NCBI GenBank assembly: GCA_903902945.1
Contig: CAIUWU010000205.1
Span: 1-17,534 of the forward strand
Direction: 5' to 3'
DNA: 17,534 nucleotides
Source of the DNA: an uncultured Pseudomonadota bacterium
GTDB lineage: Bacteria; Pseudomonadota; Gammaproteobacteria; Methylococcales; Methylomonadaceae
Position 1 is the stretch's first letter; each line of letters starts with the position of its first letter. The notes below the pieces were generated by a model. That model did not search any database. It was not told the origin of the DNA and saw nothing but the letters and a program-made list of their open reading frames with translations. Made by a program: the position numbers and the translations under genes. Of the stretch, positions 1-9,231 are shown piece by piece.

Positions 1-1124
1 AGGTTTTCCAGATCAATCAGACTTTGTTTGTATTGGGATTTAAGTATTTCGACTTTTCCGACGATCGCCGCGAACTTCTGTCGATCATCTTTCTCAGGCC
101 AGATAATAGGTAAAGGCCGTAATGTTTCGATGTTGATATTCGCTCGTGCAGCTTCAGGAGCTCTTGCCCTGAGTACGGGTTTCCAAAACCTGAGTAAAAA
201 TTCTATGAAAACAGCTTCTGTGTTTTTGACACCCAATTTTGGAATAATGCCGATCACTGAATCAGGGGCGTAGGTTGGTATTTCAAGAATGGCTGTCTCG
301 CCAATTGTCGCCCCGACTATTGCGATCACAATTGTTCCGACATCAAACTCCTTGCTTACCTTAATGCCGAGTTCATTTAGAGTTTGTGTAAATTCTCTAA
401 GTCTTCCATTTGACCGGCTTATGTCCCCAGTCTGAATAAATGGATATTGACCGTTAAAAAACTTAGGATCATTGCGCGGGCGAGGCGAAAAGCGACCACG
501 TTCGATTGAGGCCAATTTGCCAAGAGGTTCTATTTTCCAGCCTTTTTCATTCCGCACAGGGTCGCCAAACATATCCATAAACACGCTCTTGAGCAGGTCG
601 TCGAGTTGTTGTAGGTGTTGTTTGCGCTGTGCGATCAGCCCTTCCACTTTGCTGAGCAGATGGGCAATGCGCTTTTGATAGTCTAGGGCCGGAAATGGTA
701 TCTCTAGTTTGAGAAAGTCAGTTTTGGTCAGGCTTCGTCTACGTGCAACTGCGCCCTGCATGCGTGATGCGTAAAGACTTCTTGCCTGAGCCGAGCGCAA
801 ATAGCGTTCAAGATAGGGAATGTGGCATTCGGCTTCATTTCTAAGCTTCCAGATGTGATATGCAGGACTGACAATCCCGGCAGGATATTTGGTTTGAAAC
901 CCAAGTACACCCTCGTCAATAGGAAAGCCAACCACCAATTCATTCTTATAAGCAATCCGATAAGTCGACGTATCCGAGCTTGCGACGCGCTTTTTGAATT
1001 TGTCCGCTTGGTCGACCAAACCATGCTTCATGGTGATTGAAAGAACAGGTAAATCTTGATTTCCAGCGCGGTGGCGACCTGATTGATCCAAGATTTCACC
1101 CAGAGGTTTTTGTACCCAGGTCAT
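1..1124 (-). CDS. hsdS: Type I restriction-modification specificity subunit HsdS (3' end beyond window)
   Basis: This subunit recognises the bipartite DNA target of a type I restriction-modification enzyme and directs both HsdM and HsdR to it. The frame is open without a stop from the ATG at 1124 to the left edge, giving 374 residues. The layout is typical of HsdS: a first target recognition domain (about residues 1-145), a helical spacer (about 148-190, containing KRIAHLLSKVEGLIAQRKQH and ending MDMFGDP), a second recognition domain starting near GWKIEPLGKL (about 195-340), and the beginning of the second conserved helix (KFAAIVGKVEILKSQYKQ). Only the end of the distal helix appears to be missing, so the protein is probably near 400 residues. 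The start is fixed by a 4-base ATGA overlap with the hsdM stop codon, which implies translational coupling. The DNA target cannot be predicted from sequence. Confidence 0.93.
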   Translation of the reverse strand, partial: MTWVQKPLGEILDQSGRHRAGNQDLPVLSITMKHGLVDQADKFKKRVASSDTSTYRIAYKNELVVGFPIDEGVLGFQTKYPAGIVSPAYHIWKLRNEAECHIPYLERYLRSAQARSLYASRMQGAVARRRSLTKTDFLKLEIPFPALDYQKRIAHLLSKVEGLIAQRKQHLQQLDDLLKSVFMDMFGDPVRNEKGWKIEPLGKLASIERGRFSPRPRNDPKFFNGQYPFIQTGDISRSNGRLREFTQTLNELGIKVSKEFDVGTIVIAIVGATIGETAILEIPTYAPDSVIGIIPKLGVKNTEAVFIEFLLRFWKPVLRARAPEAARANINIETLRPLPIIWPEKDDRQKFAAIVGKVEILKSQYKQSLIDLEN

Positions 1125-2797
1125 CCCACCATCCCCTTCAACCCCAATAACTCCCGCACAATCCCACTTTCTATATTGTCCAAAACTTTTTCGTGATTTT
1201 CGCGGTTAAAAAAATCTTCCCCCAGCTCTGCCTTTAGCAAGCGCTCCAGGATTACTCCCGGCGCCTCATACTGCACCTCATCAAACAGATCCTGCTTATA
1301 GCGCGACAACGATAGATCATAGCCTTCGTCCTCAATCTCAGCACGCGGCACCATAAAGCACTTCGAGGTACGGTCGCTGTTGGTTTCGGGGGTTCGGGCT
1401 CGGTACTTGGCGATGATGTCCTGCAAATCGCCGTAGCCATCCTGCTTGCTGCGTTTGTCGTCCAGGCTGTAACCGTCGGCTTGCATGTCGTAAAACCAAA
1501 CGTGGTCTGTGGCTGGATGATCTACTTTGGCTTTGGGGCCCCAGACCTTGGTAAACAACAAAATGGCGGTGCTGACGCCGGCATAGGGTTTGAACACACC
1601 GCTGGGCATGGTGATGACGGCCTTGAGGTCGCAACGCTCCACCAGCATCTGGCGCAGCGTCTTGAAGGCGCCGCCGGATCCGAACAGCACGCCCTGCGGC
1701 ACGATCACGCCAGCAGTGCCGCCGATTTTTAACAGTCGGTAGATATTCTCAACAAACAGCAGCTCGGTTTTAGTAGTCGCTAGTTGCAGGTTTTCGTTGA
1801 TGTCGCCTTTGTCGATACTGCCGGTAAACGGCGGGTTGGCCATGATGATGTCGTATTCGGACTCTTCGACAAAGCTTTTGCTGAGGGTGTCTTTATAATC
1901 GATGTGCGGTTCGTCGATACCATGCATCATCAGGTTCATCAGCCCCAGGCGTACCATGGTACCGTCGATGTCGTAACCCCACAGCGAACCGGACAGTATG
2001 GCTTGAGCGTTTTCAGTGAGCGCGGCAGCTACCGAGGTGCGTACAAAGCCGTCTTCATCGGGCGCTAGGTCTTTGGTACCGGCTTTGATGGCAAGCTGAG
2101 TGACGATGTACTGATACGCACCGAGCAAAAAGCCGCCGGAACCGCAAGCCGGGTCGGCGATCTTGTGGCCCAATTGCGGCTGCACCAGATCGGCTATCAG
2201 CTTGATGATGTGGCGAGGGGTGCGGAACTGGCCGTTTTTGCCGGCACTGGCGATTTCTGACAGCAGCATTTCATAGACATCGCCCTGGATGTCCTGAAAA
2301 GCCTGGCCTTTTTCCTGCGAATCTTTCTCCATCACTGCGAAGATTTCATCGATAGTTTTCACCGCTTCCACCAGCAGGGCAGCTTTGGGAATGATGAACA
2401 CCGCGTTTTTCATGTGGTGGGTGAAGTTGGACTCGGCACCGTTCAGGTCCTTGAGGAAAGGGAACACTTTGCCCTGAACGTGCTGTAGCATTTCTTCCGC
2501 TTGCATGCGTTTGAATTCGCTCCAGCGCAACGTTCGCTTGTCGATGGCGAATTTTTCAGGCTCCTGCTGGCTGCGGTATTCCGGCGGAATCCAGTTGCCT
2601 TCGAACTTGGAGGCATAGGTCTCGCCCATCCATTCAGCATCGGCCTGGCGCTTTTGATCCAGCTCGTCGAGCCGCTTCATGAACAGCAAATAGGTGATCT
2701 GCTCGATAGCAGTAAGCGGGTTGCTGATGCCGCCGCTCCAGAATTTGTTCCAGAGCTGGTCGATCTTGCTTTTGAGTTCGGGGTTGTTCTGTAGCAT
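1121..2797 (-). CDS. hsdM: Type I restriction-modification DNA methyltransferase subunit HsdM
   Basis: This is the N6-adenine methyltransferase subunit. With HsdS it methylates the host target using S-adenosylmethionine, and it is also part of the restriction complex. The 558-residue protein has an N-terminal helical HsdM domain (about 1-150), the GQFRTPRHII segment at 189-198 that precedes the catalytic domain, the SAM-binding motif I DPACGSGG at 215-222 and the catalytic motif IV NPPF at 321-324. The length is normal and no key motif is missing. It follows the dinD-like gene after 21 bases and overlaps hsdS by 4 bases, so the genes form one operon. No clear Shine-Dalgarno sequence precedes the ATG, so translation may be coupled to the upstream gene. 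Confidence 0.97.
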   Translation of the reverse strand: MLQNNPELKSKIDQLWNKFWSGGISNPLTAIEQITYLLFMKRLDELDQKRQADAEWMGETYASKFEGNWIPPEYRSQQEPEKFAIDKRTLRWSEFKRMQAEEMLQHVQGKVFPFLKDLNGAESNFTHHMKNAVFIIPKAALLVEAVKTIDEIFAVMEKDSQEKGQAFQDIQGDVYEMLLSEIASAGKNGQFRTPRHIIKLIADLVQPQLGHKIADPACGSGGFLLGAYQYIVTQLAIKAGTKDLAPDEDGFVRTSVAAALTENAQAILSGSLWGYDIDGTMVRLGLMNLMMHGIDEPHIDYKDTLSKSFVEESEYDIIMANPPFTGSIDKGDINENLQLATTKTELLFVENIYRLLKIGGTAGVIVPQGVLFGSGGAFKTLRQMLVERCDLKAVITMPSGVFKPYAGVSTAILLFTKVWGPKAKVDHPATDHVWFYDMQADGYSLDDKRSKQDGYGDLQDIIAKYRARTPETNSDRTSKCFMVPRAEIEDEGYDLSLSRYKQDLFDEVQYEAPGVILERLLKAELGEDFFNRENHEKVLDNIESGIVRELLGLKGMVG

Positions 2798-2818
2798 GGT
2801 GATATGTGAGTTCTGGAT

Positions 2819-3682
2819 TCAATCGTTATTTTGGAAACCCGGCAACTTACCGGATTGTTTGACGAGCTTTTTCTCCTCGGACTTTACCCGACGTTCTAAT
2901 TTTTTAATGTCTTCTTCGGGCGGAAGCAATTCCGGTTTTATTCCACGCTCGTCGAGCATGGCACGCACGCTTTTGTTGTTCTGAACATGTTCGTGCGTAA
3001 TGTCTCGCTCACCCTGTAAATCATCCTGGATGACGTTGTGATTGGTCATTTCTGTGGCCAAGTTTTTGGCGGCAATGGTTAACGTTGGCAGAAAGTCTGC
3101 TAATGGGCGGGTTTGGGTAATGCCGAAACGGTCTTTCATGGCCTGCGTGGTGTGGCCACCAAATAATGCGGCATCTCCTCTGGAACGAATACGCCCGAAT
3201 CCGTCATCGTCAACACCGCGTTCGTAGATGTTTTGCGACAAGGTTTTTTCCGATTCCCGTAGCCGTTCCCGTGCATCCAATCTGGCCTGCAAACGCATCC
3301 GGTCTTCAATCAGTTCCTGCTTGCGGGTTTGGATGGCAAAATAGCTTTGAGCAAAAGCAATTGGTTCTTTACGCGGGTCACCGTTTTGCGCAATCAGGTA
3401 ACAGGCGTAACGGGTGAGCATAAAATCATCCACTGACCGCTGACCACCTTTGCCAATTTCTATCATTTTCGTGACTCCACGAAAATGATCTTCTACCGAG
3501 TAACCCGTTGTTTGACAAGATTCGATAGCCCGATTGATGGCGGTTTGAAAGTTTTCCCAGCGAACATAGCCGAGTGGTTCCATCAGATCGCGAGCAAACC
3601 AAAATTCGACACTATCATCGGGAATGATTTGACTCAAAGCGTCAAAACGTTCTTTTAAGAGTTGTATGGCTTCGGATTTCAT
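2819..3682 (-). CDS. dinD: DinD-like protein (DNA damage-inducible protein D family) within the hsd operon
   Basis: The 287-residue protein resembles E. coli DinD along most of its length. It has an N-terminal Bro-N-like region (about 25-120, with WFARDLMEPLGY, RYACYLIAQNGDP at 91-103 and QSYFAIQTRKQEL at 112-124) and a charged helical C-terminal half. E. coli DinD is SOS-induced and inhibits RecA-mediated strand exchange in vitro; whether this homologue does so is unknown. It starts 25 bases after hsdR with a good Shine-Dalgarno sequence (AGGA, 8 bases before the ATG) and lies 21 bases before hsdM. I see no LexA-type operator in front of it, so expression probably follows the hsd operon rather than SOS. 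From its position it may modulate the restriction enzyme or protect DNA ends, but that is inference. Confidence 0.88.
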   Translation of the reverse strand: MKSEAIQLLKERFDALSQIIPDDSVEFWFARDLMEPLGYVRWENFQTAINRAIESCQTTGYSVEDHFRGVTKMIEIGKGGQRSVDDFMLTRYACYLIAQNGDPRKEPIAFAQSYFAIQTRKQELIEDRMRLQARLDARERLRESEKTLSQNIYERGVDDDGFGRIRSRGDAALFGGHTTQAMKDRFGITQTRPLADFLPTLTIAAKNLATEMTNHNVIQDDLQGERDITHEHVQNNKSVRAMLDERGIKPELLPPEEDIKKLERRVKSEEKKLVKQSGKLPGFQNND

Positions 3683-3707
3683 TTGTATTTCCTGGAACTC
3701 TGTATCG

Positions 3708-6506
3708 TCAAGCTGCCAACCGTTCGGTTAACCGCAAGATTTCGTTGATTTCGGTGGGACTAAATACGCCACGAATACCTTGCGGGTGAATGACCGTGAA
3801 CGGCGTGTTGATCAGATCTTTTTTATCCACTTTTTCGCGTTCGATGATGAACTTCTCTAGTAGGTTGAGGAATTCCAATTGACGACCGCTGAGCGTGGTA
3901 TGGGTATGAATAAATTGGGCAAATGCGCCGCTGACTTCATCGGGAAAACTCTTCAGCACTTCAATGCCGAGAATGTGGCGGATGAACTGGATGAAACGAG
4001 CCTTGTGGTTTTTATAGACTTGGCGTAGCAAGTCTTCGGTGATGTGCGGGTGCTCTTCGTGCAACAGTTCGGCTAGTTGATCGGCTTCGTCTGGCGTGAC
4101 CGCTTCACCGTGCTTAATCTTCTGCAGTATTGAGTTGTGCGCGGTGAGTTCGGCAATCAAAGCCTCGACCATTTCGCGGTAGCGGCTAATGCTGACTGCC
4201 TCGTGCTGCGGACCGAACTCCACCCATTCTTTCTTGTGCAGTTCATCGGCCAGATCGAGATGGGTTTGCTCTTGGCCAGTGTTCTGCTCACGGAATTTCA
4301 TCAGCGGGCCGAGTTTGGCGACCAGTTCGTCGAAGGCATTTTCATCCGCCTTAGCCCAGTAGTGGCTGGTTTGTACGGCACGGATCAGAGTTTCTTCCTG
4401 CTTCACGAAACTGACCGAAAGTGGCAGTTCACTGATCTGTTCGACGATGCCTTCCTTGATGGCTTCGGCCTGTTCCTTGTCTTCATTCAGAACAGCCAGT
4501 GAATATTCAAGCAAGTCGCGCTCGAAGCGCATGGCTTTGAAATCGGCATCGGACACGGTGCGGAACAGCGGCTTGATTTCGGCGCGCAAGAATTCCAGCC
4601 GGTCGTGGCTGAGGCTGATCCAGAAGTTTTCGTCTTCCAGTCGTGCCAGGGCGGCAGCGGCTTCCTTAATCACCACCGACTCCTTTGGAAGTGCGGCAAT
4701 TTGCAAGCGAAGCTTGGCGATTTCACGAGTGGCGATGTCGGCATGGCTGCTGTCGTTGGCCTTTTCGATCTTGTCGAGGCGCAGACCGACCAGCCGCACC
4801 GGCAGCGGCAACTGGGCTTTCAGTTCCTTGCCTTTGGGGTTGAGCTTGAAGTATTCGAAGTTGTCCCAGCAGTCTAGAATCAGGAACACATTTTTTTCAA
4901 GGCACCAGGGCTTGGGCTTGCTGGTTTCCAGCAGGCGGGTGCCGCGCCCAACCATCTGCCAGAACTTGGTATAGGAATAGACCGGCTTGGCAAAAACGAG
5001 ATTGACGATCTCACGCACGTCGATGCCGGTGTCGAGCATGTCCACGCTGATGGCGATGCGCGGCATATCGTTGTTGGTGAACTGGTCCAGTAAACCGCCT
5101 TTGCCATAGACGCGAGGATCATCAGACACCAGAACTTTGGCTAATTCGCCGTGATATTGCGGATAGAGCTTGTCAAAAATTTCTTCAATCCGGCGGGCGT
5201 GGGCTTTGGATGAACAGAAGAAAATGGTCTTGCCGGGCAGTACACCATTGGCGTCCTTGATGCACTCCTCCATGAACTCCTTGACGATCAAGGTATTGGT
5301 GCCTTTGTTGATGACTTGCTTTTCGAGCTGGGTGCCTTCAAAGTTGATTTCCTCGACATCCTTGCCTTGCAAAATAAGCTTTTTCTGGTCTTCCAGCGAA
5401 ATAGTGCGCTTGCTGATGCCCTCCATCTGGAACTTGGTCTGAATCTTCATGACCTGAAAATTGCAGAGGAAAGGTGGCACGCGGTTGACGGCTTCCTCAA
5501 AGGTGTAGGCAAAGGTTGGCAAACCATCTTCACAGTGAAAAAGCTGGAAGGTGTTGTGGTCGATGATGTCGGTCGGTGTCGCCGTCAGGCCCAGAGTGAG
5601 AGTTTTGAAGTAGTCGAGAATTTCGCCGTAGGTGTTATAAATCGAGCGGTGGCTTTCATCGACCACGATGAAGTCGAAAAAATGCGGAGACAAATGTTGG
5701 GGCTCATCCCGGATAACATTGAGCATCGTGGGATAGGTGGCAACGTAAATGCGGCGATCTTTGGCAATCAGTTTTTCGCCCACATTGGGCCAACGTGGTT
5801 CGTTGGGTAAGTGCTCTTTGAAGGCCCGCAAGGCTTGTTCTCTAAGTGCAATGCGGTCGACAAGAAACAGCACCTTTTCGGCATGAGCAGCGCGCATCAA
5901 GGCATCTGTCATGGCAATGCAGGTGCGAGTCTTACCAGTGCCGGTGGCCATGACTAAAAGAAAATCACGTTTCTTTTGTTCGATGCCTTCCAGCACAGCA
6001 CGGATGGCACGGATTTGATAATCTCGACCCGCAATCGAGGTGTTGATGAACTCCTGCGTCAGCGGTTTGCGATTGCGACGGATGTAGGCGAAGCGTTCCA
6101 GATCGTCGCGCGTTGGAAAACCTACCACTTTGCGCGGCGGGGCATTTTCCAGATCCCAAAAGTAAGTTTCGAGGCCGTTGGTGTAGAAGCAGAACGGCAA
6201 CTCGCAGCTCAACTGCTTCTGAATGTTGTAGCAATATTGCTTGGCTTGCTCACGACCAAGGGCTGCATCTTTGCTGGTTTTTTTGGCTTCGACAACTGCC
6301 AAGGGTTTGCCGTCCTTACCTAGCAAAACATAATCGCTGAATTGATGACCTTCGTATTGAGTGCGGGCTTCCGAGATACCTTCTGGTAGCGCGGTCAGTA
6401 TGTCGAATTCCTCAACTACTTGAGTCGGGTCCTTTACGTTCCAACCGGATGCCGCCAATTGCTTATCGATCAGTTCCGAACGCGTCTTTGCTTCAGATTT
6501 GGCCAT
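3708..6506 (-). CDS. hsdR: Type I restriction enzyme endonuclease/translocase subunit HsdR
   Basis: This is the motor and nuclease subunit that translocates unmodified DNA with ATP and cuts it at a distance. The 932-residue protein has the N-terminal PD-(D/E)xK nuclease (D58, then E73-A-K75 in VVEAKK). A superfamily 2 helicase core follows: Walker A ATGTGKT at 187-193, DESH at 283-286, motif III TATP at 308-311, motif V around SVDMLDTGIDV and motif VI QMVGRGTRL. The C-terminal helical region resembles EcoEI-type HsdR proteins. All catalytic motifs are present, so the enzyme looks functional. The ATG at 6506 is preceded by only a weak GATGAG-like ribosome site. It is the first gene of the operon hsdR-dinD-hsdM-hsdS and lies 226 bases downstream of gyrB on the same strand. 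Confidence 0.97.
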   Translation of the reverse strand: MAKSEAKTRSELIDKQLAASGWNVKDPTQVVEEFDILTALPEGISEARTQYEGHQFSDYVLLGKDGKPLAVVEAKKTSKDAALGREQAKQYCYNIQKQLSCELPFCFYTNGLETYFWDLENAPPRKVVGFPTRDDLERFAYIRRNRKPLTQEFINTSIAGRDYQIRAIRAVLEGIEQKKRDFLLVMATGTGKTRTCIAMTDALMRAAHAEKVLFLVDRIALREQALRAFKEHLPNEPRWPNVGEKLIAKDRRIYVATYPTMLNVIRDEPQHLSPHFFDFIVVDESHRSIYNTYGEILDYFKTLTLGLTATPTDIIDHNTFQLFHCEDGLPTFAYTFEEAVNRVPPFLCNFQVMKIQTKFQMEGISKRTISLEDQKKLILQGKDVEEINFEGTQLEKQVINKGTNTLIVKEFMEECIKDANGVLPGKTIFFCSSKAHARRIEEIFDKLYPQYHGELAKVLVSDDPRVYGKGGLLDQFTNNDMPRIAISVDMLDTGIDVREIVNLVFAKPVYSYTKFWQMVGRGTRLLETSKPKPWCLEKNVFLILDCWDNFEYFKLNPKGKELKAQLPLPVRLVGLRLDKIEKANDSSHADIATREIAKLRLQIAALPKESVVIKEAAAALARLEDENFWISLSHDRLEFLRAEIKPLFRTVSDADFKAMRFERDLLEYSLAVLNEDKEQAEAIKEGIVEQISELPLSVSFVKQEETLIRAVQTSHYWAKADENAFDELVAKLGPLMKFREQNTGQEQTHLDLADELHKKEWVEFGPQHEAVSISRYREMVEALIAELTAHNSILQKIKHGEAVTPDEADQLAELLHEEHPHITEDLLRQVYKNHKARFIQFIRHILGIEVLKSFPDEVSGAFAQFIHTHTTLSGRQLEFLNLLEKFIIEREKVDKKDLINTPFTVIHPQGIRGVFSPTEINEILRLTERLAA

Positions 6507-6732
6507 GCAATCTCATCATAAATAACATTCCAATGTAAGTGTTTGGGACCCAACCAGGTCAAGCTAAAGATTCCGATCCACTTTATCTCTGGCGTTTAAC
6601 GAAAAAAGCATTCGCTTGCTCCAAAAAACTTCAATCTTTTGTCTTTTACAGCTGTGCGGCTGTTGTCATTACAAAGCCTGCCAAGGATTCTCTCTCAGCA
6701 GACCATTAATTAATTTTGAGATCCGACACTAA
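6507..6732 (-). other. Intergenic spacer between gyrB and hsdR
   Basis: This spacer must contain the end of the gyrB transcript and probably the hsd promoter. On the minus strand a TTGACC hexamer lies about 55 bases before the hsdR start with a poor -10 match (TTACAT, 18 bases later), and a better -10-like TATGAT lies very close to the start with no good -35, so the promoter is unresolved. A near-perfect palindrome TTGGGACCCAA at 6543-6553 could be an operator. No hairpin followed by a T-run is visible, so gyrB has no obvious intrinsic terminator and read-through into hsdR is possible. Confidence 0.4.
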
Positions 6733-9138
6733 CTACACATCCAAATTCGCCACATCCAGGGCGTTTTTGACGATGAAGTCGCGGCGGGGTTCGACGATGT
6801 CGCCCATCAGGGTGGTGAAGATTTCGTCGGCACCGATAGCATCAGCGATGGTCACTTGCAACATGCGGCGGCTGTTGGCATCAAGGGTGGTTTCCCAGAG
6901 CTGCTCGGGATTCATTTCACCCAAACCTTTGTAGCGCTGGATGTGCTGACCTTTTTTAACTTCGCGCATCATCCATTCGAAAGCTTGCTTGAAATTGCTG
7001 ACCGGTTGTTCGCGTTCGCCGATGCGCATCACCGATTCATCGCCAAACAGACTGAGCGTGGTTTCTGCGTAGCGAGCGATTTTTTGATAATCGTTGCCGG
7101 TAAAGAAAGTCGAATGCAGCACAAAGCTTTTGACGATACCGTGCAGGCGTTTGTTGACCACGATATCAAAATCTTCGCCGTCGTTATATTTGAGCTCGGT
7201 ATTGAATAGCGCTTTGTGATCGGCGGCGTTCAGTTGCTGTTCCAGCTGGCTGATCCAGTTTTGCAATAACTGTTTGTCGGCTTTGATTGCCTGGGTCAAA
7301 GCCGGCATATAAGTCATTTGTTCTAGATACAAATCGTCATAACGTCTGGACAGGCGCTGAATGATGGCCATTACTTCGGCAAATTCGGTTGCCAGTTTCT
7401 CCAGACCCTGACCCTGAATGACTGGTGTGCTGGCATCGGTTTGTAACTGGGCTTTATCGAGAGCCAGCTGAATCAAATACTGATTCAAGGCATTGTCGTC
7501 TTTGACGTAATGTTCCTGCTTGCCTTTTTTGACTTTGTACAAAGGCGGCTGGGCAATATAAATATGGCCGCGCTCCACCAGTTCCGGTAACTGCCGATAG
7601 AAGAAAGTCAGCAGCAGGGTACGAATGTGCGATCCGTCAACGTCAGCATCGGTCATGATGATGATGCGGTGATAACGCAGTTTGTCGATGTTGTATTCAT
7701 CTTTGCCGATCCCACAGCCCAGCGCGGTAATCAGGGTACCGACTTCTTCGGAGGAAATCATTTTGTCGAAACGGGCTTTTTCGACATTCAGGATTTTACC
7801 TTTCAACGGCAAAATCGCTTGTGTGCGGCGATCACGACCTTGCTTGGCCGATCCGCCCGCCGAATCCCCTTCCACAATGAACAGTTCGGACAGGGCAGGG
7901 TCTTTTTCCTGACAATCGGCCAGTTTGCCTGGCAAACCGGCAATATCCAGCGTGGTTTTGCGACGGGTCATTTCGCGGGCTTTGCGAGCAGCTTCCCGGG
8001 CGCGGGCGGCGTCAATGATTTTGCCAGCAATTGCTTTGGCTACTTGTGGCTGTTCCAGCAGAAATTCCTGCAGTTTTTCGTTCATCGTCGATTCAACCAG
8101 CGGCTTCACTTCTGATGAAACCAGCTTGTCTTTGGTTTGTGAAGAAAATTTCGGGTCCGGTACTTTTACCGATAACACCGCAGTCAGACCTTCGCGGGCG
8201 TCATCGCCGGTAGTGGCGACTTTTTCTTTTTTGCCCAGACCATTACTTTCGATGTATTGATTGATGGTACGGGTTAAAGCGCTTCTGAACCCTGCTAGAT
8301 GGGTGCCGCCATCGCGCTGCGGAATATTGTTGGTGTAGCAGAATACGTTTTCCTGATAAGAGTCGTTCCATTGCATGGCAACTTCCACCGTGACGCCTTC
8401 TTTTTCGGCTTTAAAGTAAAAGACTTTTTCAAACAATGGTGTTTTGTTTTTATTCAAATTCTGCACAAAAGCGCTGATGCCGCCTTCAAACTCAAAGACA
8501 TCTTCTTTGCCGGTGCGTTCATCACGCAGGCTGATTCGGACCCCGGAGTTTAGAAATGACAGTTCACGCAGCCGTTTGGCGAGAATGTCATAGTGAAATT
8601 CAGTGTTGGTAAAGATGGTCGGGCTAGGCTTGAAGTTGATGTAAGTGCCGCTGCCTTCGGCATCGCCGACAATGGCTAACGGAGCAACCGGTTCACCCAG
8701 CATATATTTCTGCAGGTGTAATTTGCCGTTTTTGCGAATCTTTAAGGTCAGCTCTTCTGACAATGCATTAACCACCGAAACGCCGACACCATGCAAACCG
8801 CCGGACACCTTGTAGGCGTTGTCATCAAACTTACCGCCGGCGTGCAGCACAGTCATGATGACTTCGGCTGCCGAGCGTCCTTCTTCCTTGTGAATATCGA
8901 CCGGAATGCCGCGGCCATCATCCTAGACGGAAACCGAGCCATTTTCATGAATCACCACATCGACACCTTTACAGTATCCAGCCAAGGCTTCATCAATCGA
9001 GTTATCGACTACTTCAAACACCATGTGATGCAGGCCTGAACCATCGTCTGTATCACCGATATACATACCCGGACGCTTTCTGACTGCGTCCAATCCTTTA
9101 AGAACGGTAATGTTGCTACTATCGTATTGTTCACTCAT
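6733..9138 (-). CDS. gyrB: DNA gyrase subunit B, full length but interrupted by an in-frame amber codon
   Basis: GyrB is the ATPase and TOPRIM subunit of gyrase, which introduces negative supercoils together with GyrA. Reading through the TAG at 8923-8925 gives a normal 801-residue protein. Codons 1-71 carry the N-box FEVVDNSIDEALAG (E42 and N46 in E. coli numbering); the amber is codon 72. Directly after it come DDGRGIP (Asp73, which contacts the ATP adenine) and GLHGVGVSVVNALS. The TOPRIM domain has EGDSAGG (E423) and DADVDGSH (D497, D499), and the C-terminus is the usual GDIVEPRRDFI. I chose the ATG at 9138 (MSEQYDSS) over the one at 9150 because it matches the family N-terminus and GGAAAAC lies just before it. 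The only sign of damage is the single amber. The natural stop is also TAG, with a TAA eight sense codons further on. Confidence 0.93.
8923..8925 (-). other. In-frame amber (TAG) codon within gyrB
   Basis: The minus-strand frame reads GTC TAG GAT GAT GGC, where GyrB proteins have Val-Gln-Asp-Asp-Gly. A single C-to-T change turns CAG (Gln) into TAG. Both flanks match GyrB in the same frame with no insertion or deletion. It may be a sequencing or assembly error, a true mutation, or a suppressed codon. Confidence 0.95.
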
Positions 9139-9231
9139 GGTGTTTTCCATTTTTCTGATGTTTTACAACAATCGGCGTTTGTTCTTACTGATTGGTAAAA
9201 ACATTGGATATGCATATTGGTGTAGTAATAG

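Noticed and set aside
4447..4974. 175-codon open frame on the plus strand within hsdR
   Set aside because: It lies antisense to conserved HsdR coding sequence, its composition is low-complexity Ser/Arg, and it has no recognisable domain.
6647..6664. ACAGC/GCTGT hairpin as a terminator for gyrB
   Set aside because: The stem is only 5 bp and is not followed by a T-run on the minus strand.
7627..8115. 162-codon open frame on the plus strand within gyrB
   Set aside because: Antisense to the conserved TOPRIM and transducer regions of GyrB; its reading is an artefact of that coding sequence.
6733..8856. gyrB as a shorter 707-residue protein starting at the internal Met95
   Set aside because: This would lack the N-box and the ATP-site Asp73 region and has no matching family start; the sequence before it is GyrB in the same frame, so the true start is at 9138.
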